A stretch of DNA of 64,000 bases from NCBI RefSeq assembly GCF_000390185.1, contig NZ_AQHR01000073.1, positions 60,573 to 124,572 on the forward strand, read 5' to 3'. This stretch comes from Lunatimonas lonarensis (GTDB lineage Bacteria > Bacteroidota > Bacteroidia > Cytophagales > Cyclobacteriaceae). Under the pieces are notes generated by a model. The model was not told the origin of the DNA and did no database searches. It saw only the letters and a list, made by a program, of their open reading frames with translations. Shown here in pieces: positions 9,032-17,209 of this stretch (position 1 is the stretch's first letter; the number at the start of each line of letters is the position of its first letter). Both the position numbers and the translations under genes were made by a program.

Positions 9032-10159
9032 ATGGTTTCAAAAAAATCTGCTGTCGTCGTAGGTGCCGGTATAGTGGGCATCTCCCTAACCAGGGCACTA
9101 CACCGTGCTGGTTTCCATGTTACGGTATTAGAAAAGTCAAGCCGTCCGCAGGGTGCATCCATCCGGAATTTTGGCATGTTTTGGCCGATTGGACAGCCTT
9201 CCGGCGAGGGCTTGGAACTGGCCCATCGATCCAGGCACATCTGGCGTTCACTTCGTGAAAAAGCCGGTTTTTGGCTACAGGAAACCGGTTCCCTGCACCT
9301 TGCCTACACCGATTTGGAAGCAGCCGTGATGCATGAGTACATTCAATGCGCGGCTTCCGAGCGATCGGCCTCCTATCTGTCGCCCGACGTAGTAGTAAAT
9401 AGGATCCCCTCCATAAACCGCGTTGGATTGCGGGGCGCACTGTGGTCTGCCGAAGAAATGCTGATGGATCCCAGGGAGGCTATCCAAAAACTAACCCGGT
9501 ACTTTGAAGAACAAAAGGATGTTGACTTTCATTGGAACACGCCGGTTACCGACATTCATCAAAACCGCGTATACGCCGGCAAAAGGTTTTGGCAGGCAGA
9601 TGTATTGTTTCTCTGCACGGGCTCCGATTGGAATATGCTGCCAACACCGAATGGGAAGGAATTTCCGCTGGTCAACTGCAAGCTTCAAATGATGCGGACC
9701 CCTCCCCAGCCCACAAGTTGGCAACTGCCCACTCCCCTGGCTTTTGGCCTTAGTCTGGTTCATTATCCAACCTTTCAGGTAGCTCCATCCATTAGCGCGC
9801 TAGCCTCTGAACTCGCTCATCTCTACCCGAACTTTGTAAAGTGGGGCGTGCATGTCATGGCAGCACAAAATGCCGCCGGGGAAGTCACCATCGGAGATAC
9901 CCATCAGTACGGCGATAACCTGTCTCCGTTTGACGATATGGCGATCAACCAGGAAGTGTTTGATTACCTATTAACTCGGCTGAACATCGCCAGCCCCAAG
10001 GTGCTACAGACTTGGCATGGCATCTATGCCAAGCCGAGGGACGGAAGCCGCTATTATTTCTCGGAACTGGAGCCCGGTGTTTGGATACTAAATGGGCTCG
10101 GTGGTGCCGGCATGACGCTATCCTTGGGATTGGCAGAAGTAGTAGTGGGCAAGCTTTGA
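9032..10159 (+). CDS. FAD-dependent oxidoreductase, HpnW/TIGR03364 type (DAO superfamily)
   Basis: A 375-residue flavoprotein. The N-terminus VVVGAGIVGISLTRALHRAG is the GxGxxG dinucleotide fold, followed by Glu at the end of strand 2 (VTVLEK). SIRNFGMFWPIGQP and the C-terminal WHGIYAKPRDGSRYYF...GLGGAGMTLSLGLAE match the TIGR03364 clade of the D-amino-acid oxidase superfamily, which is known for its association with phosphonate degradation genes and is proposed to oxidise the amine of aminophosphonates such as N-methylated or hydroxylated 2-aminoethylphosphonate. The neighbouring PhnZ and putative organophosphonate carrier fit this. The exact substrate is inference. Confidence 0.85.
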   Translation: MVSKKSAVVVGAGIVGISLTRALHRAGFHVTVLEKSSRPQGASIRNFGMFWPIGQPSGEGLELAHRSRHIWRSLREKAGFWLQETGSLHLAYTDLEAAVMHEYIQCAASERSASYLSPDVVVNRIPSINRVGLRGALWSAEEMLMDPREAIQKLTRYFEEQKDVDFHWNTPVTDIHQNRVYAGKRFWQADVLFLCTGSDWNMLPTPNGKEFPLVNCKLQMMRTPPQPTSWQLPTPLAFGLSLVHYPTFQVAPSISALASELAHLYPNFVKWGVHVMAAQNAAGEVTIGDTHQYGDNLSPFDDMAINQEVFDYLLTRLNIASPKVLQTWHGIYAKPRDGSRYYFSELEPGVWILNGLGGAGMTLSLGLAEVVVGKL

Positions 10160-10214
10160 TGGTCGGTTGCCGTTAGCCTGAATTTGATTACCCCCCCGTT
10201 CTTCCGGATTTCTC

Positions 10215-10245
10215 TTGGTTAAGTCAACTAATCAAACTAACTTTT
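10215..10245 (+). promoter_or_regulatory. Promoter candidate for hsdM
   Basis: TTG (10215-10217), a 20-base spacer and TAACTTTT (10238-10245) fit the Bacteroidota -33/-7 pattern with one mismatch in TAnnTTTG. The hsdM ATG at 10277 would follow a leader of about 25 bases. Confidence 0.45.
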
Positions 10246-10276
10246 CCATCTATAATTTTTCACTGTTTCACAAAAC

Positions 10277-11860
10277 ATGACGCAATCAGATATTAAAAAC
10301 CTGGAGAAAGAACTCTGGGATGCAGCAGATGAACTCCGTGGCAATTCCAAATTAACCGCAGCCGAATACAAAGACCCGCTACTGGGTTTGGTTCTCCTTC
10401 GCTTTGCACAAAACCGCTATGAGGATGCCAAAGTCCAAGTGGAGAAGAACTTAGCTATCAATCCCCGCACGGGAGAAAAACGACAAGCTACCAAAGATGA
10501 TTTTGCCGCTGCGGGAGCAATCATGCTACCCGAGCAAGCTAAATACGATTACCTGGTTGATCTACCAGAAAGTGTAGATATCGCCGAAGCCATCAACAAC
10601 GCCATGAAGCTGATCGAGGCAGAATATCCTGATCTCGCGGGTATTCTTCCAAAAAGCTATCAGGAGTTTGATGCGAAGCTATTGAGAGACCTGATACGGG
10701 TGTTTAACTCGGATGCGGTCAAAAATGCCAAAGGAGATGTATTTGGTCGCATCTATGAATTCTTCCTGATGAAGTTTTCCATGCAGGGTGCGGGTGCACA
10801 GGAAGGTGGAGAATTCTTTACGCCTCCTTCTTTGGTGAATCTGATCATCAACTTTATTCAGCCCAATCATGGGATTATCCATGACCCGGCTTGTGGTTCG
10901 GGTGGGATGTTTGTGCAGACGGCCCATTTTATCAAAGACCATGACCCCAACAGGAGCGTCAACGAGGCCATCACCGTCTATGGCACCGAATTGAAAAGCA
11001 ACAATGCCAAGCTGGCAAAAATGAACTTGGCCATCCATGGCATCGAAGGAAAGATCATGGAAAGCAACAGCTTCTACACCAATCCCTTCAACCTGACCGG
11101 AAAGTGTGATTTTGTGATGGCGAATCCTCCCTTCAATGTGGATCGAGTGGATGCCAAAAATAAATTCCTGACCGAAGATGATCGCCTGCCCTTTGGGGCA
11201 CCTTTGACCGGAAAGGGTACGATTGGCAATGGGAATTACCTCTGGGCGCAGTATTTCTATTCCTACTTGAATGAAACAGGAAGAGCGGGCTTTGTCATGG
11301 CTTCCTCTGCTACTGATGCAGGGAATGCAGAAAAACTGATCCGTCAAAAACTGATCGAAACAGGTCATGTGGAATGCATCGTGTCGGTAGGCAACAACTT
11401 CTTCTATACCCGAAGCTTGCCTTGCCACTTGTGGTTTTACAACAAGGGCAAGAAGCCCGAAAACAAGAACAAGATCCTGATGATCGATGCAAGAAATGTG
11501 TATCGTAAAGTAACCACCACGATCAATGACTTTTCTGAGGAACAACTTGAAGGATTGACCGCTCTGATCAATGCCTTCCGAGGGGACGAACTAGGTGTTA
11601 GTCGAGATAACGAATGGTTTAACGAACACTTCCCCGATGGCCAATACCGTGACGTAGAAGGTCTCTGCAAGGTAGTGGATTTGGAAGAAATCATCGAGCA
11701 GGATTACAGTTTGACGCCTGGGCGCTATGTGGGTGTGAGTATAGAACTTGATATGGACTTCGATTATCAAGGGAGGATAAAGGAGATTCATTCGGAGTTG
11801 GCGGATTTAAATCAAGAAGCCAATAGGTTGATGTCTCAAATTCAATCGCTTGAGTTATGA
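10277..11860 (+). CDS. hsdM: Type I restriction-modification DNA adenine methyltransferase subunit M
   Basis: A 527-residue HsdM. An N-terminal helical HsdM_N domain (about residues 5-130) precedes the N6-adenine methyltransferase domain. SAM-binding motif I is DPACGSGG starting at Asp203, and catalytic motif IV is NPPF starting at Asn283. GEFFTPPSLVNLI, just before motif I, is the usual HsdM signature. Together with HsdS it methylates adenine on both strands of a bipartite target and protects host DNA. The stop overlaps the hsdS start by four bases (ATGA), implying translational coupling. Confidence 0.96.
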   Translation: MTQSDIKNLEKELWDAADELRGNSKLTAAEYKDPLLGLVLLRFAQNRYEDAKVQVEKNLAINPRTGEKRQATKDDFAAAGAIMLPEQAKYDYLVDLPESVDIAEAINNAMKLIEAEYPDLAGILPKSYQEFDAKLLRDLIRVFNSDAVKNAKGDVFGRIYEFFLMKFSMQGAGAQEGGEFFTPPSLVNLIINFIQPNHGIIHDPACGSGGMFVQTAHFIKDHDPNRSVNEAITVYGTELKSNNAKLAKMNLAIHGIEGKIMESNSFYTNPFNLTGKCDFVMANPPFNVDRVDAKNKFLTEDDRLPFGAPLTGKGTIGNGNYLWAQYFYSYLNETGRAGFVMASSATDAGNAEKLIRQKLIETGHVECIVSVGNNFFYTRSLPCHLWFYNKGKKPENKNKILMIDARNVYRKVTTTINDFSEEQLEGLTALINAFRGDELGVSRDNEWFNEHFPDGQYRDVEGLCKVVDLEEIIEQDYSLTPGRYVGVSIELDMDFDYQGRIKEIHSELADLNQEANRLMSQIQSLEL

Positions 11861-13185
11861 GTATGGCCTGGAAAGTTGTTGAAATAGAAGAAGTCTGTAA
11901 TGAAATTGTGGATTGTCTTAATAGAACAGCCCCGAAGGTAGACTATGTAACACCTTTTAAGATGATTCGGACTTCGAATGTTCGTCATGGTCGTATTGAT
12001 TTAGACAATGTATTTTATGTTGATGAACCTACTTACAAGAAATGGACAAGACGTTTGGTTCCAAAAAAAGGTGACATAATTCTAACAAGAGAAGCCCCAC
12101 TCGGAGAAGTTGGATTATTAAAAACTAATGAGCTTGTATTTCTTGGGCAGAGAACTGTTTTGTATCGGTCAAATGAAATGGTATGTGATGGTCGTTTTTT
12201 ATATTATTCTTTGATTTCCCCTTTTAGCCAAGCAAGCATAAAAGCTTTTGGGTCCGGTTCTACAGTTGAACATATGAAGGTGCCAGACTCAAAAAAAATA
12301 AAACTTAAACTTCCCCCTCTCCCAACCCAACGCAAAATAGCCGCTATCCTTTCGGCCTATGATGACCTGATCGAAAACAACCTTAGGCGGATCAAGCTAC
12401 TGGAAGAAAAAGCCAAACTCACCTATGAGGAGTGGTTTGTCCGCATGAAATTCCCGGGGTACGAAAGTACGCCTATCAATGAAGAGACGGGATTGCCGGA
12501 GGGGTGGGAGAGAATTGAACTGATAAATATTTGCAGCTTTATTGGACGCGGGATTAGTCCAAAATATGTTGAAAATGACGGCATTTCAGTTATCAATCAA
12601 AAGTGTATTAGAAATAATCGAATTGATACCGAATTATGCCGTTTTACGTGTAACTCTAAAAAAATTAGCCCAGATAAACTTGTTAAGCCTTTTGATATTT
12701 TAGTGAATTCAACTGGAACTGGAACATTGGGCCGTGTAGCTCAAATGATATCTCCTAAAAATAAAATAACTGTTGACTCTCACGTGACTATTGTAAGAGC
12801 AAAAGAAAAAATTTCGAACATTTTCTTAGGACGACTGCTAGAATTAAATCAGCCTTTAATTGAAAAAATGGGTAAAGGATCAACAAATCAAATAGAATTG
12901 TCAAAAATAGATTTAGGAAATCTACAAATTACCTTGCCTTCTAAACACCTTCAAGAAAAGTTTGAAAAAGATTTTAAACCTAACTTTTTGATTATTGAAG
13001 ATCTGTTAGCTCAAAATCAACTCCTCAAAGAAGCCCGAGATATCCTGCTTCCCCGTTTGATGACAGGGATGATAGATGTTGATGCTTTGGATCTTTCGGC
13101 TTTTGGATTAGAAGAAAGAGAGGAGATGATGGTGGCGGCGGAGCCGGAGGCTAGGTATTCCACCAAAATACCGAAGATGAATTAA
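11857..13185 (+). CDS. hsdS: Type I restriction-modification specificity subunit S
   Basis: A 442-residue HsdS with the usual two target-recognition domains. TRD1 covers about residues 1-145, then comes the central conserved helix with LPPLPTQRKIAAILSAYDDLIENN and LEEKAKLTYEEWFVRMKFPG, TRD2 covers about 220-360, and a second coiled-coil spacer (NQLLKEARDILLPRLMTGMIDV) closes the protein. The TRD-coding DNA is visibly AT-rich while the conserved helices are closer to neighbouring genes, as expected for exchanged recognition domains. The recognition sequence cannot be predicted here. It overlaps hsdM by four bases. Confidence 0.95.
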   Translation: MSMAWKVVEIEEVCNEIVDCLNRTAPKVDYVTPFKMIRTSNVRHGRIDLDNVFYVDEPTYKKWTRRLVPKKGDIILTREAPLGEVGLLKTNELVFLGQRTVLYRSNEMVCDGRFLYYSLISPFSQASIKAFGSGSTVEHMKVPDSKKIKLKLPPLPTQRKIAAILSAYDDLIENNLRRIKLLEEKAKLTYEEWFVRMKFPGYESTPINEETGLPEGWERIELINICSFIGRGISPKYVENDGISVINQKCIRNNRIDTELCRFTCNSKKISPDKLVKPFDILVNSTGTGTLGRVAQMISPKNKITVDSHVTIVRAKEKISNIFLGRLLELNQPLIEKMGKGSTNQIELSKIDLGNLQITLPSKHLQEKFEKDFKPNFLIIEDLLAQNQLLKEARDILLPRLMTGMIDVDALDLSAFGLEEREEMMVAAEPEARYSTKIPKMN

Positions 13186-13203
13186 AATACGCGACATCAC
13201 CCG

Positions 13204-13219
13204 TTAATCAGCTGATTAA
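13204..13219. repeat. 16-bp perfect palindrome after hsdS
   Basis: TTAATCAGCTGATTAA is its own reverse complement and starts 18 bp after the hsdS stop. It may act as a weak hairpin or as a protein site; no T-tract follows. Confidence 0.5.
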
Positions 13220-13228
13220 TCGGGGTAA

Positions 13229-13296
13229 AAACCTGTCAGGTTTCGTCCACTTAACGCTTATTGTTAGTCGAATAGCAATATAAACCTGACAGGTTT
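13229..13296. repeat. Pair of inverted 15-bp near-palindromes between hsdS and the XRE gene
   Basis: AAACCTGTCAGGTTT (13229-13243) and AAACCTGACAGGTTT (13282-13296) are exact reverse complements of each other, and each is a palindrome except for its centre base. The 38-base interval between them is AT-rich. Transcribed, they could form one long stem or two small hairpins, so a transcription stop after hsdM-hsdS or a dispersed genomic repeat are both possible. Confidence 0.6.
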
Positions 13297-13320
13297 GCGA
13301 GATTTAGGATTACACCAAAA

Positions 13321-13337
13321 TTAACTTAAAAGTGAAT
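13321..13337 (+). promoter_or_regulatory. Operator candidate O1 of the XRE gene
   Basis: TTAACTTAAAAGTGAAT matches the second site (13350-13366) at 15 of 17 positions and lies just upstream of the -33 element of the XRE promoter candidate. The two sites repeat directly with a 29-bp period. Confidence 0.5.
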
Positions 13338-13342
13338 CAAAT

Positions 13343-13373
13343 TTGGAAATTAACTTATAAGTAAATAGGTTGG
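13343..13373 (+). promoter_or_regulatory. Promoter candidate for the XRE gene, overlapped by operator O2
   Basis: TTG (13343-13345), 20 bases, then TAGGTTGG (13366-13373). Operator candidate O2, TTAACTTATAAGTAAAT at 13350-13366, fills the spacer; its core ACTTATAAGT is a perfect palindrome. Binding there would block RNA polymerase, consistent with autorepression by the XRE protein encoded 20 bp downstream. Confidence 0.5.
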
Positions 13374-13392
13374 TTTAAAAAAATACACAGCT

Positions 13393-13662
13393 ATGAGAAG
13401 TAAGACCGCACAAAAACTACTCGACAAGACCTCAATAGAAACAAAGGAGTTTGTTTCCCTATACTCAGACATTGTGCTCCGCATCAATGAGTTGATTGCT
13501 GAAAAAGGCTACACGCAAAAAGAACTTGCTGAAAGCATAGGGAAAAATCCCTCCGAAATAAGCAAGTGGCTGAATGGTGACCATAATTTTACCCTTCGCT
13601 CGATAGCCAAGTTACAGGCACAATTGGGCGAACCGATCATTTGCGTTCCAAGGAAAGCTTGA
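13393..13662 (+). CDS. XRE-family helix-turn-helix regulator within the restriction locus
   Basis: An 89-residue protein: a helical N-terminal extension (residues 1-30), then a Cro/C1-type HTH at about 35-85 (LIAEKGYTQKELAESIGKNPSEISKWLNGDHNFTLRSIAKLQAQLG). It lies between hsdS and hsdR, an unusual place for a regulator in a type I system, and has two repeated palindromic sites in its promoter. Known controller (C) proteins of type II systems delay restriction until methylation is complete; a similar role here is inference. The alternative is the antitoxin of a HigBA-like pair, but no toxin-sized gene is adjacent. Confidence 0.88.
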   Translation: MRSKTAQKLLDKTSIETKEFVSLYSDIVLRINELIAEKGYTQKELAESIGKNPSEISKWLNGDHNFTLRSIAKLQAQLGEPIICVPRKA

Positions 13663-13812
13663 TCTTGCTATTCAGACCAAGAATCAGAGTGAGGTTTTAC
13701 TGAGAAACAAATTCAGGACTGACTCTTTTTCGTTTAAGCTTATTACCTGTACAGGACTTGTACATAAACATTTGAGATATAATTAATTTTTGGGCAGTTT
13801 AATTTTTGAAAT

Positions 13813-16800
13813 ATGAGCTATGAATATTCAGAAGATGGATTGATCGAAGAAGCCACACAGCAAGTGTTGGAGGAGTTGGGCTGGGAGGTAGTGACGGCTT
13901 GGAAAAAGGAGAAGTTTGGCGAAGATGGACTCTTGGGAAGAGACAACAAGTCAGAAGTGATCCTGACAAGATACTTGAAGGCAGCCTTGGTTAAACTTAA
14001 TCCTGATTTGCCCTCCTTGGCCTATAAGCAAGCAATCGAACAGATTTCCCAAAAAGTAGCCGACCAATCACCCGGAAAGATCAATAAAGGGAAATACGAG
14101 TTGTTAAAAAATGGAGTGCCCGTTAGTTTTACCAATGATAAGGGAGAATTAATCCAAAAGAGACTCAAGGTATTCGATTTCAATGATTACCAGTACAATC
14201 ATTTTTTGGCAGTTCGACAGTTTGAGGTGCTCGGCGAGCTGTATCTCAGAAGGCCGGATGTCATCTGTTTCGTCAATGGGATTCCCTTAGTGTTTTTGGA
14301 GCTCAAAGCCCATTTACATGATTTGCAGAATGCCTACAATGATAACTTAAAGGATTACAAGGACACTATTCCTCATGTGTTTGATTGCAATGCTTTTATC
14401 ATCCTCAGTAATGGCACAGACGCCAAAGTTGGTACTATCACAAGTCCCTATAAGTATTTCCTGGATTGGAAAAGGATTGAAGAAGACGAGGAGGGATTGG
14501 TGAGCCTCGACAGTATGCTTCGGGGTACTTGCGCACCCCATCGCCTGATGGATCTATTTGAAAACTTTTTGCTTTTTGATGAATCTAGAGGCGATGTCAT
14601 GAAACTTATGGCAAAAAACCATCAGTACATAGGCGTAAACAAGGTCATAGGCAATGTTCAGAACATCGAAAGCTTGAATGGTAAATTGGGGGTGTTTTGG
14701 CATACACAAGGCAGTGGCAAATCTTACTCCATGGTCTTTCTCTGTGAAAAGATCCATAGAAAACTTGGGGGCTCATATACCTTCTTGATTGCAGTAGACA
14801 GGCAAGAGTTAGAGAATCAATTGTATGATACTTTCTCAGGAGTTGGGGTGGTCAATGATAAAAGCATTGTAGCGGGCAATAAATCGGGGATGACAGGGAG
14901 AGAGCATCTGCGGGAATTGTTGGCCCAAAATCACAAATATGTATTCAGTCTGATCCATAAGTTTTCGATAGACCCGGAGAAAGAAAGCGAATACCCCTTA
15001 ATCACCAATAGAAAAAATGTAATTGTAATCTCTGATGAAGCGCACCGTACCCAAGGGGGGACTTATGCCCGAAACATGCGTTTTCATGGGTTGCCGAATG
15101 CTTCCTTTTTAGGTTTCACCGGCACGCCAATCATCAAAGACGAGGAGGAATTGACCAAGAATATTTTTGGTGAGTATGTCTCCGTCTATGACTTCAAACG
15201 GGCCATTGATGATGAAGCTACGCTGCCTTTGAAATACATCAATCGTGGAGAAAAATTAAATATTGACAATCCTGAGCTAGATGAGCAGATGGCTGAAATC
15301 TTAGAAGATGAAAGCTTGGAGGATGATCAAAAGAGAAAGCTCACCTACTTATTTCAAAAAAACTACCCCATCCTGACCGCAGAGCCACGATTAGATGCCA
15401 TAGCAAAGGATTTGGTTTGGCACTTCAATGAAAGAGGTTATCAGGGAAAAGCGATGTTTGTCGCATTAGATAAACCCACTGCGGTAAGAATGCATCAATT
15501 AGTGATGAAATACTGGCCAGAATATCTAGCTGAGCTGCAAGCGCAAATCGATTCATCCAATGATCATCAAGAAGTCCAGGAACTCCAACGAAAATATGAT
15601 AAGGTCCAATCCACCGAGGTATGCGTGATAGTCAGCAGTGAGCAGAATGAAGTGGACAAGTTCCGAAAGATGGGTTTGGACATCGAAACCCATAGACTGA
15701 AAATGGTGGAACGCAATCTGGAAAAGGAATTCAAAGATCCCGAAAATCCATTCCGCTTAGCCATTGTCTGTGCCATGTGGATTACAGGATTTGATGCTCA
15801 GTGTGTTTCCACAGTCTATTTGGATAAACCTATCAAGGGCCATACCCTCATGCAAACCATCGCCAGAGCAAATCGGGTGTATGATGATATGAAAGAAAAC
15901 GGCCTGATCGTTGATTATGGCAATGTCTATGAACAGCTGGAAAAGGCTTATTCCGTATACGGTGAAGGAGGAAAAGGGACCGGAGAAACTAAGGATGGTA
16001 AACCAAGTAAGCCCGTGGAGGAACTGGCAAGCCTGGAAGTGGAATTAAAAGAATCCATCAGGAAAGTGGAGGCGTATCTTCTGAGTTTGGACTTCAGGCT
16101 ATCCGAATTGGTCAACGCTCAACCCATGCAAAAGCTTGGCAAGATCAAAGAAGCAGGAGATTGTGTCAACTTAAATGAAACTACGCGAACGAGCTTTGAG
16201 ATGATGGCCAGAAATGTCTTCAGGAAGTTTAAGGCCCTCTACCCGGAAGAACAAGTAAAGCCTCATGTCAAGAAATACAATGCGATAGAAGCCATTTACG
16301 GACTGTTAAACCAAAAGACCAAAACAGCGGATGTAATTGAAGTCATGATGCAGCTGCAAGAAGTAGTCAGCGGAAGTGTTTTGATAAAAGATCAAGTTGC
16401 AGAACCAAGGGAAGATGTTTATGTAGACCTGAGTAAGTTAGATTTTGAAAAGCTTAAAGCAGCCTTCCAAAAAGCCCCACGTAAAAACACCCTTACCTAT
16501 GACCTTCAACAAGCCATTGAAAAAAAGCTCGAGCAGATGTTGAAAGAAAATCCTTTGCGTCTTGAATTCTATGAGCGTTACAAGGAGATCATTGACGAAT
16601 ACAATAATGGCAAGTCACTGGAGAATACCATTAGAGCCTTTGATAAGCTCACGGACTTTTTGGCCTCCTTATCAGAAGAGGAGCAAAGAGCAGTAAGAGA
16701 AAACCTGGAGGATCAGGAAACATTGGCAATATTTGATCTGCTTCGGGAAGGCAAAGAACTAGGGTCAAAAGAAAAGAATGCCGTCAAAAAGATCGCTCAA

Positions 16801-17025
16801 CAAACACTCGATAAGCTAAAAGCAGAAAAACTAAAAATTGAAAGATGGCGTGAAAGCAGGCAGATTACCGCTCAGGTCAAAGGCATGATATACGATACCT
16901 TACTTTGGCTTCCGCAGGAGGTCTATACTGATGAAGAAGTTAGCCTGAAAACTGTCAGTGTATATCAGCACATTTATACCAATTATTTTGGAGGAGGGAA
17001 GAGTGTGTATCAGCGGGGTGCTTGA
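13813..17025 (+). CDS. hsdR: Type I restriction endonuclease subunit R
   Basis: A 1070-residue HsdR. The N-terminal nuclease domain carries the PD-(D/E)xK site as Asp149 ... Glu163-Leu-Lys165 within RPDVICFVNGIPLVFLELK. The SF2 motor follows with Walker A QGSGKS (Gly300-Ser304), DEAH at 408-411, and FTGTPI soon after. The C-terminal helical region anchors it to the HsdM-HsdS core. It cleaves unmethylated DNA after ATP-driven translocation. It is separated from hsdM-hsdS by the XRE gene and a 150-bp gap, so it probably has its own promoter, which would allow delayed expression. No frame damage is seen. Confidence 0.96.
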   Translation: MSYEYSEDGLIEEATQQVLEELGWEVVTAWKKEKFGEDGLLGRDNKSEVILTRYLKAALVKLNPDLPSLAYKQAIEQISQKVADQSPGKINKGKYELLKNGVPVSFTNDKGELIQKRLKVFDFNDYQYNHFLAVRQFEVLGELYLRRPDVICFVNGIPLVFLELKAHLHDLQNAYNDNLKDYKDTIPHVFDCNAFIILSNGTDAKVGTITSPYKYFLDWKRIEEDEEGLVSLDSMLRGTCAPHRLMDLFENFLLFDESRGDVMKLMAKNHQYIGVNKVIGNVQNIESLNGKLGVFWHTQGSGKSYSMVFLCEKIHRKLGGSYTFLIAVDRQELENQLYDTFSGVGVVNDKSIVAGNKSGMTGREHLRELLAQNHKYVFSLIHKFSIDPEKESEYPLITNRKNVIVISDEAHRTQGGTYARNMRFHGLPNASFLGFTGTPIIKDEEELTKNIFGEYVSVYDFKRAIDDEATLPLKYINRGEKLNIDNPELDEQMAEILEDESLEDDQKRKLTYLFQKNYPILTAEPRLDAIAKDLVWHFNERGYQGKAMFVALDKPTAVRMHQLVMKYWPEYLAELQAQIDSSNDHQEVQELQRKYDKVQSTEVCVIVSSEQNEVDKFRKMGLDIETHRLKMVERNLEKEFKDPENPFRLAIVCAMWITGFDAQCVSTVYLDKPIKGHTLMQTIARANRVYDDMKENGLIVDYGNVYEQLEKAYSVYGEGGKGTGETKDGKPSKPVEELASLEVELKESIRKVEAYLLSLDFRLSELVNAQPMQKLGKIKEAGDCVNLNETTRTSFEMMARNVFRKFKALYPEEQVKPHVKKYNAIEAIYGLLNQKTKTADVIEVMMQLQEVVSGSVLIKDQVAEPREDVYVDLSKLDFEKLKAAFQKAPRKNTLTYDLQQAIEKKLEQMLKENPLRLEFYERYKEIIDEYNNGKSLENTIRAFDKLTDFLASLSEEEQRAVRENLEDQETLAIFDLLREGKELGSKEKNAVKKIAQQTLDKLKAEKLKIERWRESRQITAQVKGMIYDTLLWLPQEVYTDEEVSLKTVSVYQHIYTNYFGGGKSVYQRGA

Positions 17026-17158
17026 AGAGCAAAAAGCATCCAGTACCTTTGTAGGTGAACCGACCCGTTGGAATTTCTCTCATTCGAACCTATTCACAGT
17101 TTGCGAGTCTTTTGGCAATATTGATATATAAAGCGTAAAAATGCCCCAAATAAAAAGA

Positions 17159-17190
17159 TTGAATTAATAGATTTGTTAAAACTAATTTTC
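17159..17190 (+). promoter_or_regulatory. Promoter candidate for the DUF262 gene
   Basis: TTG (17159-17161), 21 bases, TAATTTTC (17183-17190), close to the Bacteroidota -33/-7 pattern. The ATG at 17210 would follow a leader of about 12 bases. Confidence 0.35.
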
Positions 17191-17209
17191 AACGTCAAGA
17201 AATAGAGAA

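Noticed and set aside
10679..11545. Long open frame (288 codons) on the minus strand inside hsdM
   Set aside because: It lies wholly opposite a clear HsdM coding region with intact motifs; its sequence has no domain signature and its openness follows from the codon bias of hsdM.
13393..13662. XRE protein as antitoxin of a HigBA pair
   Set aside because: No RelE/HigB-sized gene is adjacent on the same strand; the flanking genes are hsdS and hsdR, so a regulator reading is preferred.
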